Origin: Pomphorhynchus laevis
Lineage: Eukaryota; Acanthocephala; Palaeacanthocephala; Echinorhynchida; Pomphorhynchidae
Direction: 5' to 3'
NCBI GenBank assembly: GCA_012934845.2
Contig: WNNJ02001679.1
Span: 62,001-126,000, forward strand
DNA: 64,000 nucleotides
In this document: one piece after another, positions 54,047-63,300 of the stretch
Layout of the letters: each line of letters opens with the position of its first letter
How positions within the stretch are numbered: position 1 is the first letter of the stretch
Notes under the pieces: model-generated
Databases searched by the model: none
Told to the model about the DNA's origin: nothing
Seen by the model: the letters and a program-made list of their open reading frames with translations, nothing else
Program-made: the position numbers and the translations under genes

Positions 54047-55283
54047 ACAAAACCACGATAATATTTGAACAAGCTGAAATCGGCAACTACATGTACACTG
54101 AAAGTGCTCAATGTTCAGCAGTTCTCGTCGATAAGGTAATGTGCTTCCAACGAAGATAGAACATATGCATCCTGAGTCTAATGTTCACATGTCTCATAAC
54201 GAAAATACATATCAAAGCATACCGCAGCCAGCATGATCATTTTCTAGAGCATCAAATAAACGAAAAGGTTTCTTCTGTGATGGTGTCCTACATACACGTG
54301 AGAAGTGTCCTGCGAGAGACGCGATTTGCAATAAGCGTGGCAAGATTGGACATTATGCAAAGCATGCATGTCGCAGAAATCAAATTCGGTTACCGCCTAC
54401 GTGGCTTCTACCATCATTAACTGTCATACCCTCACTACAACGTATGCCAATGGTATGCCATTAAGAACACTCATGGACACAGGCAGTATCGATAACTGCA
54501 TAAGCAAAGAAGTATCAAAACGGCTTAACCTTCCGACATGACCTAAAAGGAAGAAAATAAATATGGCGTCAACATTGTTGCATTCGACAACTATCGAAGA
54601 ATGCGTACAACAATTTACATACAGTGGGGAACAATACAAAGATGTAAATGCGTATATACTATCAAACTTATGTTGTGATTTGCTGCTGGGCCATGAAGTT
54701 TTGAAGAATTTTGAAGGAATCAAAATTGAGTTTAACGGCAAGCGACCCACATTACAAATCTGCAATGCTATACAACCTATTAATGTAGAAGCTCCTCGCC
54801 TCTTCGCATTCATTAGCCAGAACACAAAGCCGATTGTGACAAGATCCGGATTATATTCACAAAAATAAAGAAAATTCATACAGACTGAAGTAAAACGAAT
54901 GTTGTAGGATGAAATAATCGAAGCTAGCAATTCGCCATGGAGATCACAGGTGGTTGTAATGAAAGAGACGACTTGCAATTGATTATTCTACAACGATAAA
55001 TATATTTACACAATTGGATGCCTATCCACTTTATAACATTGATGCAATGATAATTGATAAAACGTGTTCAACGCAGTTGTTTTAAGTAAGGCTTATAACC
55101 AGGTAGTTATACAAGAAGAAAATTAACCGATGACAGCTTTCGAGGCATGTGGTAGGCTCTACCAGTTCCGTCGGATTCCTTTTGGTGTCACTAATGGACC
55201 ACTAGTTTTTCAACGAATTATGGACCAACTTATAGAAGATAATAAGCTAGAAAGGGTCTTTGCTTATATGGATAACGTTACTA

Positions 55284-55767
55284 ATGCATTGAAATCGTCT
55301 TGTTGGTAGTCGGTTGAATTTCATTTTGTTGAGATATTTCCGAACCTCTTCGACTAACTTGTATTTTAGCTGGCAACATAATAGCTTCAGCTATCAGTTG
55401 TCTGATAGTTGAAGTTGGAGTTGTCTGGACAGCATGCTTTCTGTCGTAATGCGACCTGATAGCTGAAGCTATTATGTAGCCAGCTAAAATACAAGTTAGT
55501 CGAAGAGGTCCGGAAATATCTGAACAAACTGAAATTTAACCGACTACCAACAAGACGATTTCAATGCATCATTTTAATCTGATGGAGGACCACCATGTTT
55601 ATCGTCAATATAGTGCATGCTGAGGGACGAAACAGCGATGAGTCCTGTTATGTGGAGTTGTCTGGACAGCATGCTTTCTGTCGTAATGCGACCTGATAGC
55701 TGAAGCTATTATGTAGCCAGCTAAAATACAAGTTAGTCGAAGAGGTCCGCAAATATCTCAACAAAAG
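55284..55767. mobile_element. Foldback element inserted in RT of the old gypsy copy
   Basis: Left arm 55284-55400 and right arm 55453-55569 are inverted copies of about 115 nt, starting ATGCATTGAAATCGTCTTG. A second, direct partial copy of the centre and right arm follows at 55653-55765. The unit is bordered by ATAACGTTACTA (55272-55283) and ATAATGTTACTA (55768-55779), a 12-nt duplication with one difference, exactly where RT reads DNVT on both sides. Confidence 0.82.
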
Positions 55768-55919
55768 ATAATGTTACTATTTGGGGAAAGAACAAAGAAA
55801 ACCACGATAAAAACCTCAAAGAATCTAATAGAGTAGCGGAAAAGGTAGGATTATCATTCAATCACCACAAATGCGAGTTCGGAAAGCACACCATAAGTAT
55901 TTTAGGATATCGGATTGGA

Positions 55920-56291
55920 ATGGGTCAAATATTGCCAGATCCGGGGCCTACAAAATCTAAAACCTCCTACGAACAAACATTGATAAGACGATGTCTCGGA
56001 TTATTTTCGTATTATTCCATGTTAATAGAGAATTTCTCAGCGAAAATATCAAAATTGTGTCGAGATCAAACATTCCCGCTGAAGGGAGAATCGCTAGAAG
56101 CTTTTCATAATATGAAATATATATATAAACCAGCTTTACAATGTATTGATTGGTCAAAGTCTTTTGTTGTGGAAACATATGCGTCACGGCTTGCGATTGC
56201 AGCAAGTTTAAGTCAAGATGGACGACCAGTAGCATTTTTTCTTTTTTCCAAACACGAAGTTCGCCAGTCCGCCATGGAAAAAGAAGCTTAA
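55920..56291 (+). pseudogene. Ty3/gypsy RT thumb and RNase H remnant
   Basis: RRCLGLFSYYSMLIENFSAK is the thumb block (RxxLGMLxYYxRxIPxFS). VETYASRLAIAASLSQ is the RNase H start, with the catalytic Asp of ETDAS changed to Tyr. The frame ends at a stop after MEKEA; the RNase H continues in the next segment. Confidence 0.8.
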
Positions 56292-57121
56292 ACAATTGCT
56301 GAAGCGATACGTAAATGGAGACATTTTCTTGTAGGACGGCGTTATATCGTAATAACTGACCAAAAGTCGGTTGCTTGCATATATCAGCCGGAACGCGTGA
56401 CAAAGGTAAAGAATGAAAAGCTGCAACACTTGAGACTAGAAATATCATGTTTTGATTTTGACGTACATTATCGACCAGGAATCGAAAATTTGTCGGCGGA
56501 TGTTTTGTCACGTTCATTATGTGGATCGATGAAAGTTCAGAGTTTGCTGGAGATTCATCGTCATCTCTGTCACCCCGGTGTATCCCGTTTGGCTCATTAT
56601 GTGCGAAATAAAATCTCTCATATTCAATGAAGGAAATAAAGAAAGTTTGCGAGAATTGTGAGATATGCTGCGAATGTAAGCCACAATTTATGAAAATACC
56701 CAAATCCCACCTTATCAAAAAACGAATACCTTTTTGAGTAATAGACGAGTACTCACGTTTTTCGTTTGCATTCATTGCAAGGACATGACAGCCAAGACCG
56801 TTAGTGAAAAGTTATTGGAGATATTCGCAATTTTTGGAATTCCATCATACGTACATTCAGACAGGGGCCGTGCTTTATTTCCACTCAACTAAAATAATTT
56901 TTACGCAGCTTTTCGATACCAATGAGTTTCGCACATCCATACTATCCAAAGGGAAATGGCCAGTATGAACGCTATAACGGCATTATATGGAAATCAATCG
57001 AAATGGACTTGCGCACCAAACAATTACCGATAATCTATTGGCAAAAATCGTTGCAAGGAGCACTACAAACTACACGTGCCAGTCGTTATTATTGTCATGG
57101 TTGTAACAAGTAACAAGGAAT

Positions 57122-57780
57122 CATGGTTCAGTTCTGGAGAGAGCGTGAGAAACGGCTGTCACGTATAAGGAACGCAGAGGCGCGCAAATTTCCCAATCCT
57201 CGATCGGGTAGATAATGACGAGAAGTAGCAATGCCGCAATCTTTTGATTCGTCAATTAAAATGAGAACAATGAAATAATTTTACCGAGAATCTATTGGAT
57301 TGAGAGTTTTGGTGCCATTAGTTACGGTAATTCCAGCTTGCAAAGCATACGATAAGATTGCTGTCGTTAAAACACTCGTAGTTGGACATCAGGAAATGAT
57401 CCGTAAATGTCCTTAAGCCGCTTCTACGAATTCACTCCTTTTTATACCAATTCATCGTTGATGAACTTTGGGGTGTGTCGCGGAAGGAGGCCAATGTCAC
57501 TATGTGGAAATTAGTGTACTCAACGCAGGCTTTGTGCTTGTTTAATGTAGTATGAAATGACGGAATAGGGCCTTAGTTCCATTTCATAGGTTTACGAAAG
57601 CAGATAGCATGATTAATCGAGACAGACCGGCATTTGTATTGCGGTGTTAGAAGTGAAATTCTGTAATCATCGCAAGACTCAACTGAAAGCATTTACTGAG
57701 AATGTTTTCATTAATTAAGAACATAAATTCAAGTATCCAAGATGATTAGATACCTTCCTAATTATAACTGTAAACGAATT
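57122..57780 (+). pseudogene. 18S rRNA fragment, decayed
   Basis: Collinear with eukaryotic 18S from helix 8-12 to beyond the 900 region: GAGAAACGGCT, GGCGCGCAAATT-CCCA, GGTAATTCCAGCT (57330-57342), CTCGTAGTTGGA (about 57380), GACAGACCGGCATTTGTATT, GTGAAATTCT and GAATGTTTTCATTAAT. The otherwise invariant GTGCCAGCAGCCGCGGTAA (530 loop) reads GTGCCATTAGTTACGGTAA, five changes in 19, so this is not a functional rRNA. The 5' end starts abruptly next to the old gypsy copy. No 5.8S or 28S is seen. Confidence 0.85.
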
Positions 57781-57900
57781 CGCTATTGCAATTTAGCTTA
57801 AAGATTGAATTTGCCAATGCAATTTAGATTGTTAAATTATTGAATACGATTAAATACCGTCCTTGTTATAACTGTAAAATATGCCCGCTGGATATTCACC
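57781..57900 (+). pseudogene. Second partial copy of 18S segment
   Basis: GATTAAATACCGTCCTTGTT then ATAACTGTAAAATATGCC repeats the 18S stretch also present at 57742-57775 (GATTAGATACCTTCCTAATT, ATAACTGTAAAC). TTGCAATTTAGCTTAAAGATT-like words between them also recur, so the region was locally duplicated. Confidence 0.65.
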
Positions 57901-58310
57901 AGTGTAATTTAGCTTCCAATGTGCAATTAATAAGCCGTAAGTAATAAGCCGACAGTAATAAGCCGGAGCTTACAAAATCCTTGCCGATCGGTGAGAATTT
58001 AGAATCTGATCATTCATTATACTTACTCTAATTTGTAATAATTATTTTTCATGTATACCTCTTGATTACTAATTTAAAAATTCTGAATTCTAAAAAAAAT
58101 TAAGCTAAATCGTTTATTAAAATTACATTTTGCACGTTTAAGAGATATATTGAATCTGAAGATGATCGTAGCAGCTGATTATATATTGTAAGAATTTTCA
58201 TTTTTTATGCAAACACTATTTAAAAGTAAAATATTTATGTATATGATTTTCCAAGTTCAAGATTAAGACCAATTTGATTGATTACTTTTAACATGTATTT
58301 CTTCGTTTTT
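57901..58310. other. Region upstream of PPIL1 coding exon
   Basis: AT-rich. TAATAAGCCG is repeated three times at 57936-57965. The end (58290-58312) is a T-rich tract with AG, used as the splice acceptor for the PPIL1 exon. A 5' untranslated exon should lie to the left but is not recognisable. Confidence 0.5.
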
Positions 58311-58321
58311 AGCAAGTACTG

Positions 58322-58819
58322 ATGGCAATTCCACCCGATTCCTGGAAACCGTCATTTGTATCTATTGACACAACTATGGGTACTTTTACCGTTGAATTGT
58401 ACTGGCAACACGCACCTTTAACTTGTAAAAATTTTGCAGAGTTGGCTAGACGTGGATATTTCAACGGATGTTCATTTTTCAGAATTATCCGTGATTTTAT
58501 TATTCAATCCGGTGATCCAACCGACACAGGTAGATCTAGAATATCAATTTATGGTTCCGTATTTAAAGATGAGTTACACCCTGATTTAAAATTTACTGGA
58601 GCAGGAATATTAGCATCCGCAAATACAGGCCCAAATACAAATTGCGCTCAATTTTTTATAACACTTGCTCCCACTCCATGGCTAGACGGACAGAATACTA
58701 TTTTTGGACGAGTTTCATCTGGAATGGAAGTTGTAAGAAATATTGGGTTTGTTGAAGTCCGTGAAGATGAAAGGCCTGTAGATCCTGTACACATCAAGTC
58801 AGCGGAAGTAGTATTGTAA
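58322..58819 (+). CDS. PPIL1: PPIL1, spliceosomal peptidyl-prolyl isomerase (cyclophilin)
   Basis: 165 residues, the normal PPIL1 length, starting MAIPPDSWKPSFVSIDTTMG. Blocks in order: HAPLTCKNFAELARRGYFNG, FFRIIRDFIIQSGDP, ELHPDLKFTGAGILASAN, AQFFITLAPTPWLDGQNTIF, RPVDPVHIKSAEVVL. Human PPIL1 sits in the activated spliceosome, bound to SKIP/SNW1. Active-site Arg, Phe, Gln, the QFF pair and Trp are kept. The His that usually precedes TIFG is Asn here, and two Gly of the GTGRGGxSIYG loop read SR, so isomerase activity may be reduced. The exon starts with acceptor CGTTTTTAG at 58304-58312, nine nt before the ATG, implying a leader intron; the whole CDS is in one exon. Confidence 0.95.
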   Translation: MAIPPDSWKPSFVSIDTTMGTFTVELYWQHAPLTCKNFAELARRGYFNGCSFFRIIRDFIIQSGDPTDTGRSRISIYGSVFKDELHPDLKFTGAGILASANTGPNTNCAQFFITLAPTPWLDGQNTIFGRVSSGMEVVRNIGFVEVREDERPVDPVHIKSAEVVL

Positions 58820-59039
58820 AAGCAGATGCAATATTTTTAACGAATAATTTCACCTAGTGTAAACTTTACTATTTTCTTTGTTTGAAAAATATCATAATTA
58901 ATATATCAACACAATCAATAACACAATTAAAAGGTTGTAAACAGGGTGGATATGATTTATGCATACGAAATTTTCAATTGGTTAATCCTAAACCATTTGT
59001 TTATTGGATCCTGTTTGCATTTATAGCATGATACCTCGT

Positions 59040-59640
59040 ATTCAGTGGTAGTCAATTTGCAAGATTTCCTATGCTCATTAGTTGACTTTGGTCAATTTCA
59101 GAAACACATTGACGTGAAAATGTTGCTAATACATATACTCATTTCATTGTCGCTTACAACACGTAGTGGAGTCTGTAAATTTTATGAAATCCAGCGTTGG
59201 GTAATGATTCACAATCCGCATATATTCCCCATCTCTGAGACGTGGCTACATCTAGACATAATGATTACTTAACTGATTTTCCTGGTTACTACTGCCTTAG
59301 GGTAAATTGTGATGGTGGTCAACGCGGTGGAGGTATATTGATGTATGTTCGTGGCCATATTACTCCTAAAATGGTTATCAAACTTGCTGATGTTGGTGGA
59401 TCATATGAGTGCTTCTTTGTAGAAATGTATGCTGGTGGTTATCGCTTAGTTGTATGCAAACTGTATCATTCTCCAAATTCATTCTAAGTACTAGAATCCG
59501 TATACTGATATGTCAGTTGTTTAAGCATGACCGTTTTCTTTTAATGGATGATTTTAACTTACTAACTGTGAAATGGGGTGATGATAGTTATCTATTAACT
59601 CCAAAACTGCATAATCTTTTTAATCAAAAACCACCATTCA
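59040..59640 (+). pseudogene. CR1/jockey-like LINE endonuclease remnant
   Basis: Frames hold SISETWLH-like PISETWLHLDIMIT, DYLTDFPGYYCLRVNCDGGQ, RGGGILMYVRGHITP, YRLVVCKLYHSPNSF and MDDFNLLTVKWGDDS. This is the AP-endonuclease order; the catalytic GDFN reads DDFN. Two frame changes. Same family type as 40335-38960. Confidence 0.78.
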
Positions 59641-59654
59641 ATAAAGATGATGTT

Positions 59655-59758
59655 GTACACGCTTCGGTTTTACATATACTAAAATTGGAATGATACAGAG
59701 AAGATTAGTATGGTTCCTGCGCAAGGATGACACGCATAATCGTGAAGAGTTCCATATT
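59655..59758 (+). pseudogene. U6 snRNA pseudogene
   Basis: Aligned along nearly the whole U6: GTACACGCTTCGG, CATATACTAAAATTGGAA, GATACAGAGAAGATTAG, TGCGCAAGGATGACACGC and CGTGAAGAGTTCCATATT. ACAGAGA is intact, but the catalytic AGC triad reads AGT, and GGCCCC reads GGTTCC. Instead of a terminal T run an A-rich stretch follows (59759-59800), as expected for a retrotransposed copy. Confidence 0.88.
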
Positions 59759-59804
59759 AAAAAAACGAAAAACAAAAAGCAAAAATAAAACAAAAAAATA
59801 TATA

Positions 59805-59906
59805 TCTTCTTTAGAATGTAATAAGGTATATATAGGCCAAACTGGAAATAATATATTGACACGAATAAGACAGCACAAGTATAATTTATCTAGAGGTATC
59901 ACTTAG
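59805..59906 (+). pseudogene. GIY-YIG endonuclease fragment, PLE-like
   Basis: In one frame: SSLECNKVYIGQTGNNILTR then IRQHKYNLSRGIT and stop. This is the YIG half of a GIY-YIG nuclease with the catalytic Arg region (YIGQTGxxLxxRIxQHK), as in Penelope-like elements. The GIY half and the rest are missing. Confidence 0.68.
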
Positions 59907-59924
59907 CACGACTGGACTCAGGGG

Positions 59925-60000
59925 GTGGGATTCCCTGAATAGTTCAGTCGTAAGGCGGCGCATTGGTGCGGCCGCGGGTTTAGATCACTCAGAACCTGAG
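59925..60000 (+). repeat. tRNA-like sequence, possible SINE head
   Basis: TAGTTCAGTCG fits the tRNA A box (TRGYNNARNNG); about 35 nt on, GGTTTAGATCA partly fits a B box. GC-rich against an AT-rich background. No cloverleaf could be closed convincingly. Confidence 0.3.
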
Positions 60001-60004
60001 GCCG

Positions 60005-60470
60005 TAATAGTTGATGAAGAAGAAATAAGATGGAAGTAATTCGTCAACAGAATAGTTTTTCATGTTTTCCTGATTCTAATTGCATTCTTGCTTATTTACG
60101 ATAATTAGATAGTTATCGGCTGTTTTGTTAATAAAATCATATTATTACTTACAGTGATCTAATTGATCACAGTTTTAAATACAATCATTCTATACATTTC
60201 TAGTCCGTTAAGACTTTATGTTACGAAAATAATGAAAAAGAACGTAAAATTTAAGAAGCATATTTTATGAAAATGTTTCAAAATCGTTTGATGGACAATA
60301 ATAAAGACGATATCGATCTTTTAATAAAAACTTAACATACTGATGTTTTGTTGTTATTTTGTTTATTATTTCAATTCTTTTATAGTTACATTTATTCTCC
60401 CTTTATATCATGGGTTCGAGATGCTTGGCCATCGTTTATTTGATGCTCTCTTCAAAAAAGATATATTTTA
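60005..60470. other. No gene seen
   Basis: AT-rich spacer without supported features. Confidence 0.55.
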
Positions 60471-60474
60471 ACGT

Positions 60475-61625
60475 GGCAAATACGTGCCAGCGCACGCTTA
60501 CATGACCACAACAAAACAAAAATGTAAATCATGTGTCGAGAAGGTGTGAACAGAGGAGGTGTTTGAATGTGATAAAGGAGGGGGCGCGGCGGACGTCGAG
60601 AGTGAGTTGATTCCAGGCGAGTGGGGGGGGCGGCGACGGGGAAGGATCAAATACCGTAGTTGTTGGAGTAATTGGGAACATGGAGTAAGTGGGTATGACG
60701 GGAATGCAGCGATAGCTAAGTGGAGCGAGTGTCGTCTAAGACAGTAAGGTTGATGAACGATGAGTAGCCGACAGCGATGAGACGAAAAGTTACGATAAGA
60801 AGGCGGAGTTTGATGCGGATATGGATGGTGAGCCAGGAGAGTTGGGCAAGATATGTGGATATGTGGTCGAAGCGACGGAGACGAAAGAGTACTCGAACGG
60901 CGGAGTTGATTATTCGTTGTAGGGGTAGGATGATGGATTTTGGATAATTGGCGAAAAGGCTGATGCAGTAATCGATTTTAGGGAAAAGAAGCGATGAAAG
61001 AAGAGACAAACAAGAACGGAAGTCGATAAAGGGGCGGATACGGCGGATGTCACGGAGAATTAAGTTAGATGAGCGGACCTTGTCACGGACGAAGGGTTTA
61101 AGGTGAAAGGTGATTATCGAAATGGAAGCCTAAGAAAGTGAGATTGTGGACTATGGGGATGATCGATAAGGCAAAATATACAGTGGGAGGAGATATGTTT
61201 GGTTTACGGGGGAGGATCCACATTATTTTGGACTTTTCGGGGTTTAGAAGGAGATGAAGATTAGAGAGCCGTTTGTAGATAGAAGAAATACAGTTGGAGG
61301 CGGAAATGCCGATATCGTGTATGAGATGTGCGGGTGCATGAGCATAGATGAGGATGTCATCGGCGTATTGCATTACTTTAAAGGAGTAAGGTTTGATAAA
61401 CGGAGAGAGATCGCCGAGCAGAAGAGAGAAAAGCAGAGGACCTAGGACTGAACCTTGTGGGACCCCTCAAAAAATAGGGATGGAAGGTAGGATGATGAAT
61501 TAAAACGGACGCGATAAAAAACGGTCGGATAAATATGAGGCAAACCATGCTACGGAGGAGAAAGAAAAGCCGTAATCATAACGAAGGCGAGAAAGGAGGA
61601 CGGAGTGGTCGACAAGATCTCTCCA
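60475..61625 (-). mobile_element. L2-like LINE, 5'-truncated, decayed
   Basis: Minus strand. 3' tail at 60475-60530 (GTAAGCGTGCGC... GTATTTGCCACGTTAAAA), then C-terminus, thumb (LTFLGFHFDNHLSP), motif C MQYADDILIYAHAPAHLIHD (61373-61300) and motif B (VPQGSVLGP, about 61460). Begins at DLVDHSVLL just after motif A (about 61620). Several frame breaks; a run of seven G at about 60625 coincides with one. Confidence 0.87.
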
Positions 61626-61684
61626 TAAGAGATTTTGGTTAATTTACTATTATATTTAGTACTATTAGCATTATAGACTAATAG

Positions 61685-61830
61685 TAAATGGGTGGTCTCG
61701 GAATCATTAATCCTTGTCGAATAGTGACTTCAAACTATCACAATTCGCTTTTCATTTGCCGGGGTTTCTTAAAGAGCGTGTTCGTATCGGACACGTCAGA
61801 CAATCAAGATGGCAACAGAGCTAAAGTATC
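61685..61830 (+). pseudogene. REL-type LINE fragment, GGLGI block
   Basis: GGLGIINPCRIVTSNYHNSL is open for about 35 codons. The same block follows the RT thumb in the copy to the right (63027: FGGLGIFNPCESV). An independent truncated insertion, or a duplicated part of the same element. Confidence 0.62.
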
Positions 61831-62059
61831 ATCATCTAACAATGAACGACACCTATAAGACAGATCTACATTATACAGTGATTTAAACGACGGCTTACGA
61901 AATTCACTTGACCATGCTTCTGTATGCGGATCATACTCTTTGCTCACGGATTTTCTATCCTCTTATAGTGGGATAATCCTAAACAATACAGTCTTCAAAG
62001 ACTCAATCGCTGCACGCTATGGTCAGCTCGTCAAATCCCTTGATAAGTGTCTTTGATAT

Positions 62060-62770
62060 GTGTCCCTTGATAAGTGTCCCGAGGTTCGTCCGATAGGAAT
62101 TGGCGAAGTGTATAGACGGATAATGTCCAAATCAATCTTAACAATCATTTCGCCCTTTATGAAATCTGTGGTGGGTAACTTACAGCTTTGTGCAGGGCAA
62201 AAAAGAAGGTACCAAATTCATTATTCGGGACACGCAAGACTGTTAAGAATGTACCATCACATTGTCTATTCCTGATAGACGCTCACAATGCATTCAAATG
62301 AATAAACAGGAAATTAGCGCTCGCTAATATGACGAAAATCTGTCCGTGCCTGTCACATTTCCTGGATAACACCTACTGTCGCGAACTTATGCTCACGATT
62401 GAGAATTATATTATTTTATCGCGCGAAACTCTAACCAAAGGTGACCCCTTTAGCAATGGTAGCCTTTGCAGCCGCCACCATACCTATGATCAGGCAATTA
62501 AGTCAATTACACCCTACCATTAAGCAGCGATGGTATGCAGATGACGTTTCCTACTTCGGGTCCCCAGCAGACGTGTCATCTTATTTTGAATCAGTATTGT
62601 ATATTAGACCACGATACGGCTTTAATGTAAATGTTGCCAAACGTTATGTTTTAACTGACCCCTCAAATACTAACACATGTGCTAAATTTTTAAACCAGGG
62701 TGTTCCCGTTGTAACGAATGGTGTTAAGCTTCTCGGTTGCCCGATTGGTTTTGGGTCATATGAAAGATAA
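62060..62770 (+). pseudogene. REL-type LINE reverse transcriptase core
   Basis: Three overlapping frames carry RT motifs 1 to C (VRPIGIGEVYRRIMSK, DAHNAFK, TKGDPLAMVAF, WYADDVSYFG). Motif A and C aspartates are present, but stops at about 62275 and 62294 and frame changes make it inactive. Confidence 0.78.
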
Positions 62771-63300
62771 TGTGTTGGTTCCATGGTTACGCATTTGGTG
62801 GTCCTGGTTGAGAGATTAAGTGAGGTAGCCAATAGCTTTCAACAACTTGCATACTCAGCCTTAGTATTTGCCGTGCAACATGAATGGACGCACGTACAAC
62901 GTGCCTGTTGTTGTGATCCTGAATGGTTCATACCTCTCGAAATAGCGATCAGAGAGCTGTTCCTAGTCAGAATAACTAGATCTGTTATATCAAACATGTG
63001 GCAAGATGTATTAAGCTAACCCATCGCGTTTGGTGGCTTAGGAATATTCAATCCGTGCGAATCCGTTGATATCGAATGGAATTGTTCGTCCAAGCTTTGT
63101 GCCACTGTCGAAATTGGATCCTGCGTCGGAACTGGAACGGAAGCAACTGGCAGCTATGGTTGAGGTTCGGCACCTAAAAAACATATGGTTAAGAGGCAAT
63201 GCGCAAAGTACAGGCAACTTGTAACGACCTAATCAGCAACATCTTGAGGTATGCTTCACAAAAGGGGGCGTCTACCTAGTTTTCAGCGAGAGTGTGCGAC

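Larger units (their letters stand above)
54047..57118 (+). mobile_element. Ty3/gypsy retrotransposon, old decayed copy (right part)
   Basis: Plus strand, many stops: gag/zinc knuckle (EKCPARDAICNKRGKIGHYA, 54300), protease (MDTGSIDNCIS, 54475), RT (54900-55300, then 55770-56050), RNase H (56100-56390, VETYASRLAIAASLSQDGRP), integrase (56520-57110: HRHLCHPGVSRLAHYVR and YPKGNGQYERYNGIIWKS). Continues the gag fragment at 48415-48546. Interrupted by a foldback element at 55284-55767. LTRs not found. Confidence 0.88.

Noticed and set aside
59925-60000. A functional tRNA gene
   Set aside because: The A box fits, but the B box is poor and acceptor and anticodon arms do not close; kept only as a possible SINE head.
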